Below are positions 1-7,712 of a DNA stretch of 21,969 nt, piece after piece; within the stretch, counting starts at the first letter, position 1; every line of letters starts with the position of its first letter. The notes under the pieces were generated by a model, which did no database searches, was not told the origin of the DNA, and worked only from the letters and a program-made list of their open reading frames with translations. Position numbers and translations under genes: made by a program. Source of the stretch: Oscillospiraceae bacterium (lineage in GTDB: Bacteria; Bacillota; Clostridia; Oscillospirales; Ruminococcaceae); contig JAHHUA010000009.1 in assembly GCA_020024235.1 (NCBI GenBank), positions 1 through 21,969 of the forward strand, given 5' to 3'.

Positions 1-23
1 ATAATATATAATCCAAAATATAC

Positions 24-52
24 TTGTTTTTTTCACAAATTGTAGTTATAAT
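24..52 (+). promoter_or_regulatory. Sigma-A-type promoter of the scp operon
   Basis: TTGTTT (24-29) and a consensus TATAAT (47-52) are separated by 17 bases, which predicts a transcription start near 59 and a leader of about 60 bases. It is the only convincing promoter upstream of the five close-set genes from 123 to 3114, so it probably drives all of them. The -35 box is weaker than consensus. Confidence 0.7.
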
Positions 53-122
53 TTAAGATATGTATTTGTCTAATTTATGGATGAATAATAAATTCAGATA
101 ATATTTTTCAGCGGAGGTCAAA

Positions 123-758
123 ATGAACTTATTCGGACTTAACTTACAGACACTTTTAGGAAGAGCATTTTTCCTGTTGGCAATTATGCCTATCCATGAA
201 TATGCCCATGCACTGGTAGCAGAAAAAATGGGCGACACCACTGCCCGCTATAACGACAGACTTAATCTAAACCCTTTTTCACATTTAGATCCATTTGGTA
301 CAATTCTCATTTTACTTACCGGATTTGGCTGGGCAAAACCTGTTCCTATTAACAGCAACAATTTCTATGACAGAAAAAAAGGAATTTTTTTCACGGCTTT
401 AGCCGGTCCTGCGGCAAATATCATTTTGGCACTTGCTGTCATGATAATTTACAAACTGCTTTTCAGATTCGGACTTTATTCTGTTTTAGGTTTTATATTA
501 CCTATTGTTCTTACAATGATACAAACATCAGTGTATTTGGCTGTATTTAACCTTTTGCCTGTTCCTCCTCTCGATGGCTGGAATATGCTTTCCGTATTTC
601 TTCCATATGATTCTTATTATAAGGTTTTAGCTTATCAAAATCAGATTTCCATGATTTTCTTTTTGCTTATTATGCTTACCAATATCATAACTACTCCCCT
701 TTCATATATTGCAGGATTTATAATTATGTTTCTTGACAGGATTACTTTCTTCATATAG
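123..758 (+). CDS. Site-2 protease-like membrane metallopeptidase (M50 family)
   Basis: A 211-residue polytopic membrane protein of the M50/site-2 protease family. Zinc-binding HEYAH lies at residues 25-29 within the first membrane segment. The second family signature, NLLPVPPLDG, lies near residues 143-152 and supplies the conserved Asp-Gly. Both are complete, so an active intramembrane zinc peptidase is plausible, but the substrate cannot be read from the sequence. It lacks the PDZ domain of RseP/RasP and matches the short YwhC-like subgroup often found beside scpA in Clostridia. The start is well supported: GGAGG at 113-117 lies 5 bases before the ATG. It is the first gene of the scp operon, 8 bases ahead of scpA. 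Confidence 0.88.
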   Translation: MNLFGLNLQTLLGRAFFLLAIMPIHEYAHALVAEKMGDTTARYNDRLNLNPFSHLDPFGTILILLTGFGWAKPVPINSNNFYDRKKGIFFTALAGPAANIILALAVMIIYKLLFRFGLYSVLGFILPIVLTMIQTSVYLAVFNLLPVPPLDGWNMLSVFLPYDSYYKVLAYQNQISMIFFLLIMLTNIITTPLSYIAGFIIMFLDRITFFI

Positions 759-766
759 GTGGCATA

Positions 767-1471
767 ATGACTTTATCATTCAAATTAAACGATTTTGAAG
801 GTCCTTTGGATTTACTGCTCCACCTTATCTCCAAACATAAAATGGATATATTTGATGTGGAAATAATTACTCTTGTGGATCAATATATGGAATATATTGA
901 CAACATACCGGAAAAAGACTTAGAAACTGCGGGAGAGTTTTTGGAAATGGCAGCAAGACTTGTCTATATAAAAACCGTAATGCTGCTGCCACGCAGTGAA
1001 GAAGAAAAAGAAGAACTAAAAGCCGAGCTTACAGGCCAGCTTCTTGAATACAAAGCCTGCAAAGAGGCAGCGGAAAAACTTAAAACTCAAAACCATTTTG
1101 GGGAAATATTTACATCACCCGGTGAAAAAACAGATGTTGACAAAACCTATCACGGCAAACACAGCCCCAAAGAACTGCTTAAAGCTTATTTGGCAGCAGT
1201 TGGAAAGGGACAAAAACTCCTTCCTCCATCGGCATCGGTTTTTTCTCCCATTGTAGCAAAAAAATTTGTTTCTGTATCTTCACGAATTATTTATCTCTTA
1301 AAAAGCCTTTACAAAAAACCCATACAGGAATTTGACTGTATTTTTTATGAATCGGCAGAACGTTCTTCCATGGTAGCCACTTTTTTGGCGGTACTGGAAC
1401 TTATCAAAGCTAAGAGAATTACCGTAACAGAAAATCAGGAACAAATAATATTTAACAACAGGAGAACTTAA
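767..1471 (+). CDS. scpA: Segregation and condensation protein A
   Basis: A 234-residue kleisin subunit of the bacterial SMC condensin, which with ScpB bridges the SMC heads and compacts and segregates the chromosome in the cytoplasm. The N terminus has the typical ScpA opening (FEGPLDLLLHLI near residues 11-22). An acidic helical middle and a C-terminal winged-helix-like segment follow. Length fits the family (about 230-260). A ribosome site, AGGTGG, overlaps the end of the preceding gene. scpB follows after 4 bases, the usual arrangement. Confidence 0.95.
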   Translation: MTLSFKLNDFEGPLDLLLHLISKHKMDIFDVEIITLVDQYMEYIDNIPEKDLETAGEFLEMAARLVYIKTVMLLPRSEEEKEELKAELTGQLLEYKACKEAAEKLKTQNHFGEIFTSPGEKTDVDKTYHGKHSPKELLKAYLAAVGKGQKLLPPSASVFSPIVAKKFVSVSSRIIYLLKSLYKKPIQEFDCIFYESAERSSMVATFLAVLELIKAKRITVTENQEQIIFNNRRT

Positions 1472-1475
1472 ATAA

Positions 1476-2024
1476 ATGTTTTCGGAAAAAGAAAAACAAA
1501 TTTTTGCAATATTATTTGCGGCAGGTGAACCGGTATCCGATGATAGAATTGCCTCCGCTGTTGTGGCAGATATTTCCGTCGTTTTAAATTCTATAAATTC
1601 TTTGGAAAAAAAACTGTGTGAAACGGATTTTCCCGTGAGAATATTAAAACTCAATAACTCCTATCAGCTTGCCACCTGCACAGAATATGCCAAAACCATT
1701 AAAACAGCAGTATCTGTAAAAAAGAACACTCCTCTTTCACAGGCAGCTATGGAAGTGCTGGCAATTATCGCATATAATCAGCCTGTAACCAAGGGATATA
1801 TTGAACAAATCCGAGGTGTTGACAGCAGCAGTATTGTAAATTCTCTGGTGGAAAAAGACCTTATTGAAGAACATGGCAGACTGGAAATTCCGGGAAGACC
1901 CATTGCCTATAAAACCAATGACAATTTTTTAAGATCTTTTGGAATGGAAACTTTGGAAGAACTTCCGAAAGTTAATAGCTTACAGGAAAATGAACAGCTG
2001 AAATTTGAAAGCGAAAATACATAA
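1476..2024 (+). CDS. scpB: Segregation and condensation protein B
   Basis: A 182-residue ScpB, the dimeric winged-helix partner of ScpA in the SMC complex. The diagnostic middle segment is present (ALEVLAII-like sequence, AYNQPVTKGYIEQIRGV, then a Ser-rich turn leading to LVEKDLI and GRPIAYKT). AGGAG inside the end of scpA serves the ATG at 1476, so the pair is probably translationally coupled. Length is normal for the family. The short acidic tail after residue 160 is not conserved and is of no evident function. Confidence 0.95.
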   Translation: MFSEKEKQIFAILFAAGEPVSDDRIASAVVADISVVLNSINSLEKKLCETDFPVRILKLNNSYQLATCTEYAKTIKTAVSVKKNTPLSQAAMEVLAIIAYNQPVTKGYIEQIRGVDSSSIVNSLVEKDLIEEHGRLEIPGRPIAYKTNDNFLRSFGMETLEELPKVNSLQENEQLKFESENT

Positions 2025-2057
2025 CATCAAACTATTTAAAAATACGGAGGCGACATA

Positions 2058-2693
2058 ATGAAAGCATTTATTATAATTTCAGCAGTCATAATATGTATTG
2101 TTTCCGTTTTTTACATACCTGTATATTTTGATATTGAACTCAGCAAAAAAAATAAGGTGGTTTTTGGGTATATATTTTTTAAAAAAACGATTTTTCCAAA
2201 TGACAAACCAAAAAAAGAAAAAAAACCCAACCCTAAAAAGAAAAAATCCCAAAAGCCCCCTCAAAAAAATAAACCCAACCCCCCAAAAGAAACCACATCA
2301 TCTGATTTTAACGAGATTTTAGACACATTAAAAGAGCAGCTTCCAAATATCAAAAAAACCACCAAAGTACTTTTAAGTGCCATAAAAATAAGAAAACTGA
2401 ATGTAAACTGGCGTATCGGAAGTGAAGATGCTTTTGATACAGCTATGAAATACGGCAAATATAACGGAGGTTTTTTTATTGTATACGGTATGCTAACAAA
2501 TATTATCAGCATAAAACCGGAGAAAATATACATCTATCCCGATTTTCTCAGTGAAGATGAGGATATAGAGGTAAAAATGCGAATTTATATTTCCCCTGCA
2601 AAAGTTATTTCGGCAGCAGTCGGTTTTGCTGTGGGATTTATCAAATCATATCTTAACACAAACAAAAATAATAAAGAAAAGGCGGTAAATTAA
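2058..2693 (+). CDS. DUF2953 membrane-anchored protein (YtfI-like)
   Basis: A 211-residue protein with one N-terminal hydrophobic segment (about residues 3-24). A beta-like stretch, a Lys/Pro-rich low-complexity linker (about residues 49-80) and a DUF2953-like C-terminal region follow; the latter ends in a second amphipathic or hydrophobic helix (PAKVISAAVGFAVGF). In Bacillus the DUF2953 gene ytfI sits directly before ytfJ, and the same order is seen here, which supports the call. Biochemical function is unknown; the pairing suggests a sporulation role. GGAGG lies upstream of the ATG. The linker is coded by A- and C-runs, so its length is probably variable between strains. Confidence 0.75.
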   Translation: MKAFIIISAVIICIVSVFYIPVYFDIELSKKNKVVFGYIFFKKTIFPNDKPKKEKKPNPKKKKSQKPPQKNKPNPPKETTSSDFNEILDTLKEQLPNIKKTTKVLLSAIKIRKLNVNWRIGSEDAFDTAMKYGKYNGGFFIVYGMLTNIISIKPEKIYIYPDFLSEDEDIEVKMRIYISPAKVISAAVGFAVGFIKSYLNTNKNNKEKAVN

Positions 2694-2694
2694 T

Positions 2695-3114
2695 ATGGCT
2701 CATATTGTAAATGAACTTATGGATTCTTCCATGCAAAATCTTCGCAATTTGGTTGACGTAAACACAATTATCGGAGATCCTATTCAAGTGGGACAAATTA
2801 CAATTATTCCTGTTTCAAAAGTATCTTTTGGATTTGTAACTGCCGGCAGTGATATTCCAAGCCAAAAACCCGGTCAGCCTTTCGGAGGCGGCAACGGCAG
2901 CGGAGTTACAATTAACCCTTTGGCATTTATAGTAATTAACGGCAGTGAAGTACAGCTTCTTCAAATGTCAACCAGTAAAAATACAGCGGATAAAATAGTA
3001 AATCTTGTTCCGGAAGTTATGGACAAAGTTTCCTCTTTAATTAAAAAGGATGACAAAAACAAAGATGCAAAAATTACCGCAGTGGACGAAGTGGAAATTA
3101 ATGTCGAAAAATAA
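2695..3114 (+). CDS. GerW/YtfJ family sporulation protein
   Basis: A 139-residue GerW (YtfJ) family protein. The family pattern is clear: an N-terminal helix (VNELMDSSMQNL), then GDPI and a TIIPVSKVSFGF strand, a Gly-rich loop (residues about 63-72), and the INPLAFIVI strand near residues 75-83. In Bacillus the family member is made in the forespore and is needed for normal germination; the exact activity is unknown. Its presence points to a spore-forming host. It begins 1 base after the DUF2953 gene ends and is therefore part of the same operon. There is no good candidate for a sigma-F or sigma-G promoter in the tight upstream spacing. Confidence 0.9.
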   Translation: MAHIVNELMDSSMQNLRNLVDVNTIIGDPIQVGQITIIPVSKVSFGFVTAGSDIPSQKPGQPFGGGNGSGVTINPLAFIVINGSEVQLLQMSTSKNTADKIVNLVPEVMDKVSSLIKKDDKNKDAKITAVDEVEINVEK

Positions 3115-3170
3115 GCAGTAATGAATTGATTTTTTAAAGCCTGCATAATATTAAAAATAACTTACAGGAT

Positions 3171-3207
3171 AACACATATATGTCTTTTTTTAAGATGTCT
3201 ATGTGTT
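3171..3207 (+). terminator. Long hairpin between ytfJ-like gene and dacF-like gene
   Basis: Two 16-base arms (3171-3186 and 3192-3207) pair with one T-C mismatch and two G-T wobbles around a 5-base T loop. The following T run is short (3206-3209), so this is a weak intrinsic terminator or an mRNA-stabilising structure rather than a strong stop. It separates the scp/ytfJ group from the carboxypeptidase gene, whose start codon is about 40 bases further on. Confidence 0.55.
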
Positions 3208-3247
3208 TTCTCACATATTCCAATATTATATTAAGCAGGTGAATTAT

Positions 3248-4393
3248 TTGAAAAAGAAAATTTTAGCTTTTGTTTTAGCTTCCCTTATGTTTTTTCCGGT
3301 TAAATCCTATGGTTTTGAAAGTATGCAGTGTATAGATGAAACCACATCTAAACATGATGTAGACGCTTACAGTGCCATTGTAATGGAGATGAAAAGCGGC
3401 AGGGTATTATACGGGAAAAATATAAATCAAAAACTTCCTATGGCAAGCACTACCAAAATCTTAACCACTCTTATAACTTTAAATCAGCCTGATTTATATG
3501 AAAAATTTACTGTGTATGAAAAAGATTTTGCGGCAGAGGGTTCCTCTATGGGACTTAGGGATAACGATATGGTGAGTTTAGAGGATCTTTGCTGGGGTAT
3601 GATTCTTCCGTCGGGAAATGATGCCGCCAATGCCGCCGCTGTTAAAATAAGCGGCAGCAAGGAAAAATTCTCCGAGCTTATGAATAAAACCGCTGAGGAA
3701 ATAGGAATGTATGACAGCCATTTTGTAACACCATCGGGACTTGATGATGACAAACATTATTCCACTGCCTATGATATGGCAATTTTAACCCGTGAGGCAA
3801 TGAAAAACCCACTTTTTCGTGAAATATGCAAAAGCTTTACCCACAAATTGATGATGGGCAACCCACCCACCGAAAGAACACTTGTAAACTACAACAAACT
3901 GCTGGAAAAATACGATTATTGCACAGGTGTAAAAACAGGTTATACCGATAATGCCCGTCGCTGTCTTGTTTCAACTGCCTGCAAAAACGGAATAGAACTT
4001 ATTATAGTAACTTTAAACTGCCATAATGATTTTAAAATACATGAAGAACTTTATGAATATTATTTTGACAAATTAAAGCTCTGTGATATTTCTGAATTTA
4101 CAGAAAATATAAATGTTCATGTGGCTGGAATCAACAGACCCTTAAAAGCTGTCCCAAAAGATTTACCGCTGGTCCCTCTGTTTGATAATGAAAAAGAAAA
4201 TTTAAAGGTAAAAGTTACATTAAATCCCATTATTTATGCACCTGTTAAGCAGGGAAAATATCTTGGAGAAATTGAGATTTACTCAGGTGATGTAGTTATA
4301 TATAAAACAGAGCTTATTTCTCCGGTGAAAACTGAAATTTTAACCAAAAAAACAAAAAAACATTTTATTTTTAATAAAAATATGATAAAATAA
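3248..4393 (+). CDS. Secreted D-alanyl-D-alanine carboxypeptidase (DacF/PBP5-like)
   Basis: A low-molecular-weight penicillin-binding protein that trims the terminal D-Ala from peptidoglycan pentapeptides outside the membrane. All three active-site motifs are present: STTK (residues 67-70, nucleophile Ser67), SGN (about 122) and KTG (about 229). A C-terminal beta domain follows. The start chosen is TTG at 3248. AGGTG ends 6 bases before it and the protein then begins with a classic signal peptide (KKK, a hydrophobic core, and a likely cleavage after a short polar stretch near residue 21). A GTG at 3203 would add 15 residues but lies inside the hairpin and spoils the signal peptide. Position after a ytfJ-like gene fits DacF, a sporulation-linked enzyme, but a vegetative DacA role cannot be excluded. 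The C terminus ends in a basic run without an obvious amphipathic anchor. Confidence 0.9.
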   Translation: MKKKILAFVLASLMFFPVKSYGFESMQCIDETTSKHDVDAYSAIVMEMKSGRVLYGKNINQKLPMASTTKILTTLITLNQPDLYEKFTVYEKDFAAEGSSMGLRDNDMVSLEDLCWGMILPSGNDAANAAAVKISGSKEKFSELMNKTAEEIGMYDSHFVTPSGLDDDKHYSTAYDMAILTREAMKNPLFREICKSFTHKLMMGNPPTERTLVNYNKLLEKYDYCTGVKTGYTDNARRCLVSTACKNGIELIIVTLNCHNDFKIHEELYEYYFDKLKLCDISEFTENINVHVAGINRPLKAVPKDLPLVPLFDNEKENLKVKVTLNPIIYAPVKQGKYLGEIEIYSGDVVIYKTELISPVKTEILTKKTKKHFIFNKNMIK

Positions 4394-4460
4394 ATAGAAT
4401 AGATAAAATAATGTAAATATAATATATGCCCATATGTCAGGGGCAGAAAAGGAGTAATAA

Positions 4461-5186
4461 ATGGCAGTAAGAATTCAAAAGGTTCTTTCCGACAACGGTG
4501 TACTTTCCAGAAGAAAAGCCGAAGAATATATCAAAGAAGGCAGAATCACCGTAAACGGCAGACCTGCTAAAATAGGCAACCCTATAAACCCCGGAAAAGA
4601 TATAATTGCCATTGACGGAAAAAGAGTTTATATAACAAATAAAACCCGAAAAATTTATTTGATGCTTAATAAACCCCGTGGCTATGTAACCACCATGTCA
4701 GATGAAATGGGCAGAAAATGTGTGGCAGAACTTTGTGAGGACGCTCCTGCAAAGGTTTATCCTGTTGGCAGACTGGATAAGGACAGTGAGGGGCTTATCC
4801 TTATGACAAATGATGGCAACTTTGCAAACTCTGTTATGCACCCAAGCTATAACATCAGTAAAACCTACCGTGTAACCGTAAGACCTGATGTTGATGAAGA
4901 TACATTGGTTAAACTTGCCACAGGGGTTATGGTTGACGGCAAAATGACTGCACCTGCTCAGGTTCATGTTATTACAAAAGAAACAGGCAGAGTTGTTCTT
5001 CAAATCACTATTACTGAGGGAAGAAACAGACAGGTCAGAAAAATGTGTGAAGCTGTGGGACTTGAAGTTGCCAGACTTAAAAGAATTTCCGTAGGCCCAA
5101 TTAAACTGGGTATGTTAAAACCCGGGGCATGGAGAGAGCTTACACCAACAGAACTGACTGCAATCAGAAATGCAATGAAAAAATAA
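4461..5186 (+). CDS. rluB: 23S rRNA pseudouridine synthase (RluB family)
   Basis: A 241-residue pseudouridine synthase of the RsuA/RluB/E/F family. Residues 1-60 form an S4 RNA-binding domain (IQKVLSDNGVLSRRKAEEYI). The catalytic domain follows with the GRLDKDSEGLILMTNDG motif, whose catalytic Asp lies near residue 106, and the IxEGRNRQVRKM signature near residues 185-200. RluB converts a uridine in helix 89/90 of 23S rRNA; the family cannot be split from RsuA with complete certainty by eye, but genes in this scpA-scpB-dac neighbourhood are normally RluB (Bacillus YpuL). AGGAG precedes the ATG. Confidence 0.9.
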   Translation: MAVRIQKVLSDNGVLSRRKAEEYIKEGRITVNGRPAKIGNPINPGKDIIAIDGKRVYITNKTRKIYLMLNKPRGYVTTMSDEMGRKCVAELCEDAPAKVYPVGRLDKDSEGLILMTNDGNFANSVMHPSYNISKTYRVTVRPDVDEDTLVKLATGVMVDGKMTAPAQVHVITKETGRVVLQITITEGRNRQVRKMCEAVGLEVARLKRISVGPIKLGMLKPGAWRELTPTELTAIRNAMKK

Positions 5187-5209
5187 TTTTGTATAAAACA
5201 GAAAATTAT

Positions 5210-5238
5210 TTGACAAATATTAGTTAAAATCGTACAAT
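5210..5238 (+). promoter_or_regulatory. Strong sigma-A promoter upstream of yicC
   Basis: A perfect TTGACA (5210-5215) and TACAAT (5233-5238), one base from consensus, are spaced by 17 bases. Transcription should start near 5245, giving a leader of about 28 bases before yicC. It lies 24 bases after the rluB stop and is the best promoter on the plus strand of the window. It probably drives yicC through rpoZ. Confidence 0.85.
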
Positions 5239-5272
5239 GTAATCACAATAAATATACAGGAGAATTGCTCAG

Positions 5273-6151
5273 ATGATTAAAAGTATGACAGGCTACGGCA
5301 GAAGTCAGGAAATTATCAATGGCAGAGATATAACCGTTGAAATCAAATCGGTAAATCACAGATTTTTTGAATTTTCCCCAAGAGTTCCAAGAATGTACGG
5401 ATTTTTGGAGGAACAGCTCAAATCATATATTCAGAAAAATGTATCCCGCGGAAAAATAGATGTCAGTGTAAATATTACTACTGTTTCCGACGGAGAAACT
5501 TCTGTTGATATAAATTATGACTTGGCAGAGGCATATATTAATTCTCTCAGAAAACTGGGAGAAAAAGAAAACCTTACTGATGATATTTCTTTGTCATCTA
5601 TTTCCAGGTTTTCAGACATTTTTACCGTTAAAAAAACCGTTTTGGACGAGGAACAGCTTTGGCTCGATGTAAAATCCGTAACCGAAAAATCTTTGGAAAG
5701 ATTTATCAATATGCGTGAAATTGAAGGAAGCCGTATGAAAGAGGACATTCTCTCAAAACTGGAAATTATAGAAAAAAATGTAGCACAGATAGAACTTATT
5801 TCCCCTGAAACCGTAAACCAATACCGTGAAAAACTTTACTCAAAACTAAAAGAAATTTTAAATGACAAAGATATTGACGAACATAGAATTTTAACGGAAG
5901 CTGCTGTTTTTGCCGAAAAAATAGCAGTTGATGAAGAAACCGTAAGACTAAAAAGTCATATCAAACAGTGCAGAGATTTTCTGACATATGAGGAACCTGT
6001 GGGCAGAAAACTTGATTTTCTCATACAGGAATTTAACCGTGAAACCAACACCATAGGTTCTAAATCTCAAAATCTTAACATTGCTAAAATTGTTGTTGAT
6101 ATGAAATCGGAAATCGAAAAAATCAGAGAACAAGTACAAAATATAGAATAA
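5273..6151 (+). CDS. YicC family endoribonuclease
   Basis: A 292-residue YicC/YloC family protein. The N-terminal signature (MIKSMTGYGRS, then VEIKSVNHRFFE at about residues 24-35) and the C-terminal DUF1732 region (GRKLDFLIQEFNRETNTIGSK near residues 244-264) are both intact. YicC proteins have been characterised as endoribonucleases that affect small-RNA turnover in E. coli; the substrate here is unknown. Length is typical. AGGAG lies 10 bases before the ATG. Its place ahead of remA-gmk-rpoZ matches Bacillus yloC. Confidence 0.9.
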   Translation: MIKSMTGYGRSQEIINGRDITVEIKSVNHRFFEFSPRVPRMYGFLEEQLKSYIQKNVSRGKIDVSVNITTVSDGETSVDINYDLAEAYINSLRKLGEKENLTDDISLSSISRFSDIFTVKKTVLDEEQLWLDVKSVTEKSLERFINMREIEGSRMKEDILSKLEIIEKNVAQIELISPETVNQYREKLYSKLKEILNDKDIDEHRILTEAAVFAEKIAVDEETVRLKSHIKQCRDFLTYEEPVGRKLDFLIQEFNRETNTIGSKSQNLNIAKIVVDMKSEIEKIREQVQNIE

Positions 6152-6166
6152 AGGCGGGATTTATAT

Positions 6167-6508
6167 ATGTATAAACTACTGTCAAAAACTTTTGGAGTTC
6201 TTACACTTTTTTTTGGACTTTTGTTTTTATGTGTAAAATTTTTATCTCTTAAAACAGCTTTTCTTAAAAAGGACGAAAATGAAGAAAAAGCTGTTGCAGT
6301 TGGAGCTAACAACAACTTCTTAAAAGATTTTGTTTTGAAATGTGCAGGTGCTGTAGCACCTATTTATGCTGTGGCAAAGGTTAAAGCCATTCTGCATGAC
6401 CATAAAAAAGCAAAAAGACGCAGAAAACTATACTCCATTGCAGGTCTTTCACTGGTAGCTTTGGGACTTAGAAAAAAACACATAAAATTAAAGTCCCTAA
6501 AGGTGTAA
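6167..6508 (+). CDS. Unrecognised small membrane protein between yicC and remA
   Basis: I do not recognise this 113-residue protein. It has one clear N-terminal hydrophobic segment (about residues 8-29), a short acidic patch (DENEEKA, about 37-43), a second weakly hydrophobic stretch (about 58-72), and a strongly basic section (HKKAKRRRKL, about 79-88). A short hydrophobic helix and a Lys-rich end follow. A GGCGGG-like ribosome site, its tight 15-base spacing to yicC and 4-base spacing to remA, and codon use like its neighbours all argue that it is a real operon member. The basic tail could contact membrane lipid or RNA; that is only inference. Confidence 0.7.
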   Translation: MYKLLSKTFGVLTLFFGLLFLCVKFLSLKTAFLKKDENEEKAVAVGANNNFLKDFVLKCAGAVAPIYAVAKVKAILHDHKKAKRRRKLYSIAGLSLVALGLRKKHIKLKSLKV

Positions 6509-6512
6509 ATAT

Positions 6513-6761
6513 ATGAAACTTATTAACATAGGTTTCGGCAGTATGGTAAACAGCAAAAGAATAGTGGCTGTGGTAAACCCCGATTCTGCACCTGTCAAAA
6601 GAATTGCTCAGGAAGCAAAGGAAAAAGGCAGTGCCATTGATGCTACCTATGGCAGAAAAACCAAATCTGTTATCATCACAGATACCGACCATGTGATTTT
6701 ATCAGCTCTCCCCACCGAAACCATTGCAAACAGATTAAACGAAGAAAATACGGAAGAATAG
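6513..6761 (+). CDS. remA: RemA/DUF370 family DNA-binding regulator
   Basis: An 82-residue protein that closely follows the RemA pattern: INIGFGSMVNSKRIVAVV at the start, SAPVKRIAQEAKEKG, then IDATYGRKTKSVIITD and DHVILSAL. In Bacillus subtilis RemA is a DNA-binding activator of biofilm matrix and osmoprotection genes; in Clostridia the targets are not established. It sits between yicC (with one extra gene) and gmk as in Bacillus. AGGTG at the end of the preceding gene serves its ATG. It ends with TAG, 3 bases before gmk. Confidence 0.92.
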   Translation: MKLINIGFGSMVNSKRIVAVVNPDSAPVKRIAQEAKEKGSAIDATYGRKTKSVIITDTDHVILSALPTETIANRLNEENTEE

Positions 6762-6764
6762 AAG

Positions 6765-7388
6765 ATGAATAAAATGAACAAAAAAGGTTTACTTTTAGTA
6801 ATCTCCGGCCCATCAGGAGTGGGAAAAGGAACTGTTTTGGCAAAATATAAAGAAAATGCACCTCAGATGAAAATGTCAGTATCTGCCACTACCAGAAACC
6901 CCCGTCCAGGTGAGGAACACGGAAGAGAATATTATTTTATTACAAAAGAACAGTTTGAAAAAGCAGCTGCAGAGGGTGAAATGCTGGAATATGCCAGTTA
7001 CAGCGGTAACTTTTACGGAACACCCAAAAAGGCTGTCTATGATAAATTAAATGAAGGCTTTGATGTTGTGCTGGAAATAGAAATCCAGGGTGCTATGCAA
7101 ATAAAAAATAAATGTCCTGAGGCTGTACTAATATTTATTTTGCCTCCATCTTATGAAGAATTGAAAAAAAGACTTCTCAACAGACAGACAGAAACTCCCG
7201 AAGCTATGGAAAAACGCATGGAAACAGCCAAAAAAGAACTTCTCGCAGCTAGAAATTATGACTATGTAATAGTAAATGATGATATTGAAAAGGCATCTCA
7301 AAAACTTAATTATGTAATTGAAGGGGCAAGATGTCTTTCTTCACAAAATCTAAATATTTTGGAAAGCATTGAAAAAAGTATAAAATAA
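6765..7388 (+). CDS. gmk: Guanylate kinase
   Basis: A 207-residue cytoplasmic guanylate kinase that phosphorylates GMP to GDP with ATP. The P-loop GPSGVGKGT lies at residues 15-23. The GMP-binding segment is present (SATTRNPRPGEEHGREYYF, about residues 40-58), as is the lid region with RLLNRQTETPE. Length matches the family. The ribosome site is weak (GGAAG-type), so translation is probably coupled to remA 3 bases upstream. A second ATG three codons later is an alternative start. Confidence 0.96.
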   Translation: MNKMNKKGLLLVISGPSGVGKGTVLAKYKENAPQMKMSVSATTRNPRPGEEHGREYYFITKEQFEKAAAEGEMLEYASYSGNFYGTPKKAVYDKLNEGFDVVLEIEIQGAMQIKNKCPEAVLIFILPPSYEELKKRLLNRQTETPEAMEKRMETAKKELLAARNYDYVIVNDDIEKASQKLNYVIEGARCLSSQNLNILESIEKSIK

Positions 7389-7432
7389 TTTATTTATATA
7401 AATTCGCTTTATATGATAGGAGGAAAATTATT

Positions 7433-7633
7433 ATGATGTTAAAACCCGCTATGTATCAGATTATCAGCAAAAAGGACAGCTACTATAAATTTGTTGTGGC
7501 TGTGGCTAAAAGAGCAAGAGAAATTTCCGATGAAATCGATGAAAATAAAATTATCTGTGAAGAAAAGCCTGTTAAAATGGCTGTAGATGAGTTTGCAAAA
7601 GGAAAGTGCAGAGCTGATTTTTCTCAGTTCTAG
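7433..7633 (+). CDS. rpoZ: RNA polymerase omega subunit
   Basis: A 66-residue omega subunit, the small RNA polymerase component that helps fold and assemble the beta-prime subunit. The family core is visible: an MLKPAMYQII start, a YYKFVVAVAKRAREI helix, and PVKMAVDEFAKGK near the end. The length is typical of Firmicutes omega. AGGAGG lies about 8 bases before the tandem ATG ATG; either codon could initiate. It is the last gene of the group and is followed by an intrinsic terminator. Confidence 0.92.
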   Translation: MMLKPAMYQIISKKDSYYKFVVAVAKRAREISDEIDENKIICEEKPVKMAVDEFAKGKCRADFSQF

Positions 7634-7644
7634 TCTAATATAAA

Positions 7645-7683
7645 CCGCCATTAATCGAATAAAAGGTTTATGGCGGATTTTTC
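7645..7683 (+). terminator. Intrinsic terminator after rpoZ
   Basis: CCGCCAT (7645-7651) pairs perfectly with ATGGCGG (7670-7676), with a few further A-T pairs in the loop after one mismatch. It is followed by a T-rich tail (TTTTT at 7678-7682). It lies 12 bases after the rpoZ stop and only about 30 bases before priA. No clear promoter fits between them, so priA may depend on read-through or on a promoter I cannot recognise. Confidence 0.8.
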
Positions 7684-7712
7684 CTTATAAGGACTTTAAA
7701 GGAGGGATTGAT

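Noticed and set aside
1..122. Riboswitch or structured leader before the first gene
   Set aside because: The 60-base leader is A+T-rich with no stable pairing that I can find.
3203..3247. GTG start at 3203 for the carboxypeptidase
   Set aside because: It lies within the hairpin, has no ribosome site, and would place 15 extra residues before a clear signal peptide that starts at TTG 3248.
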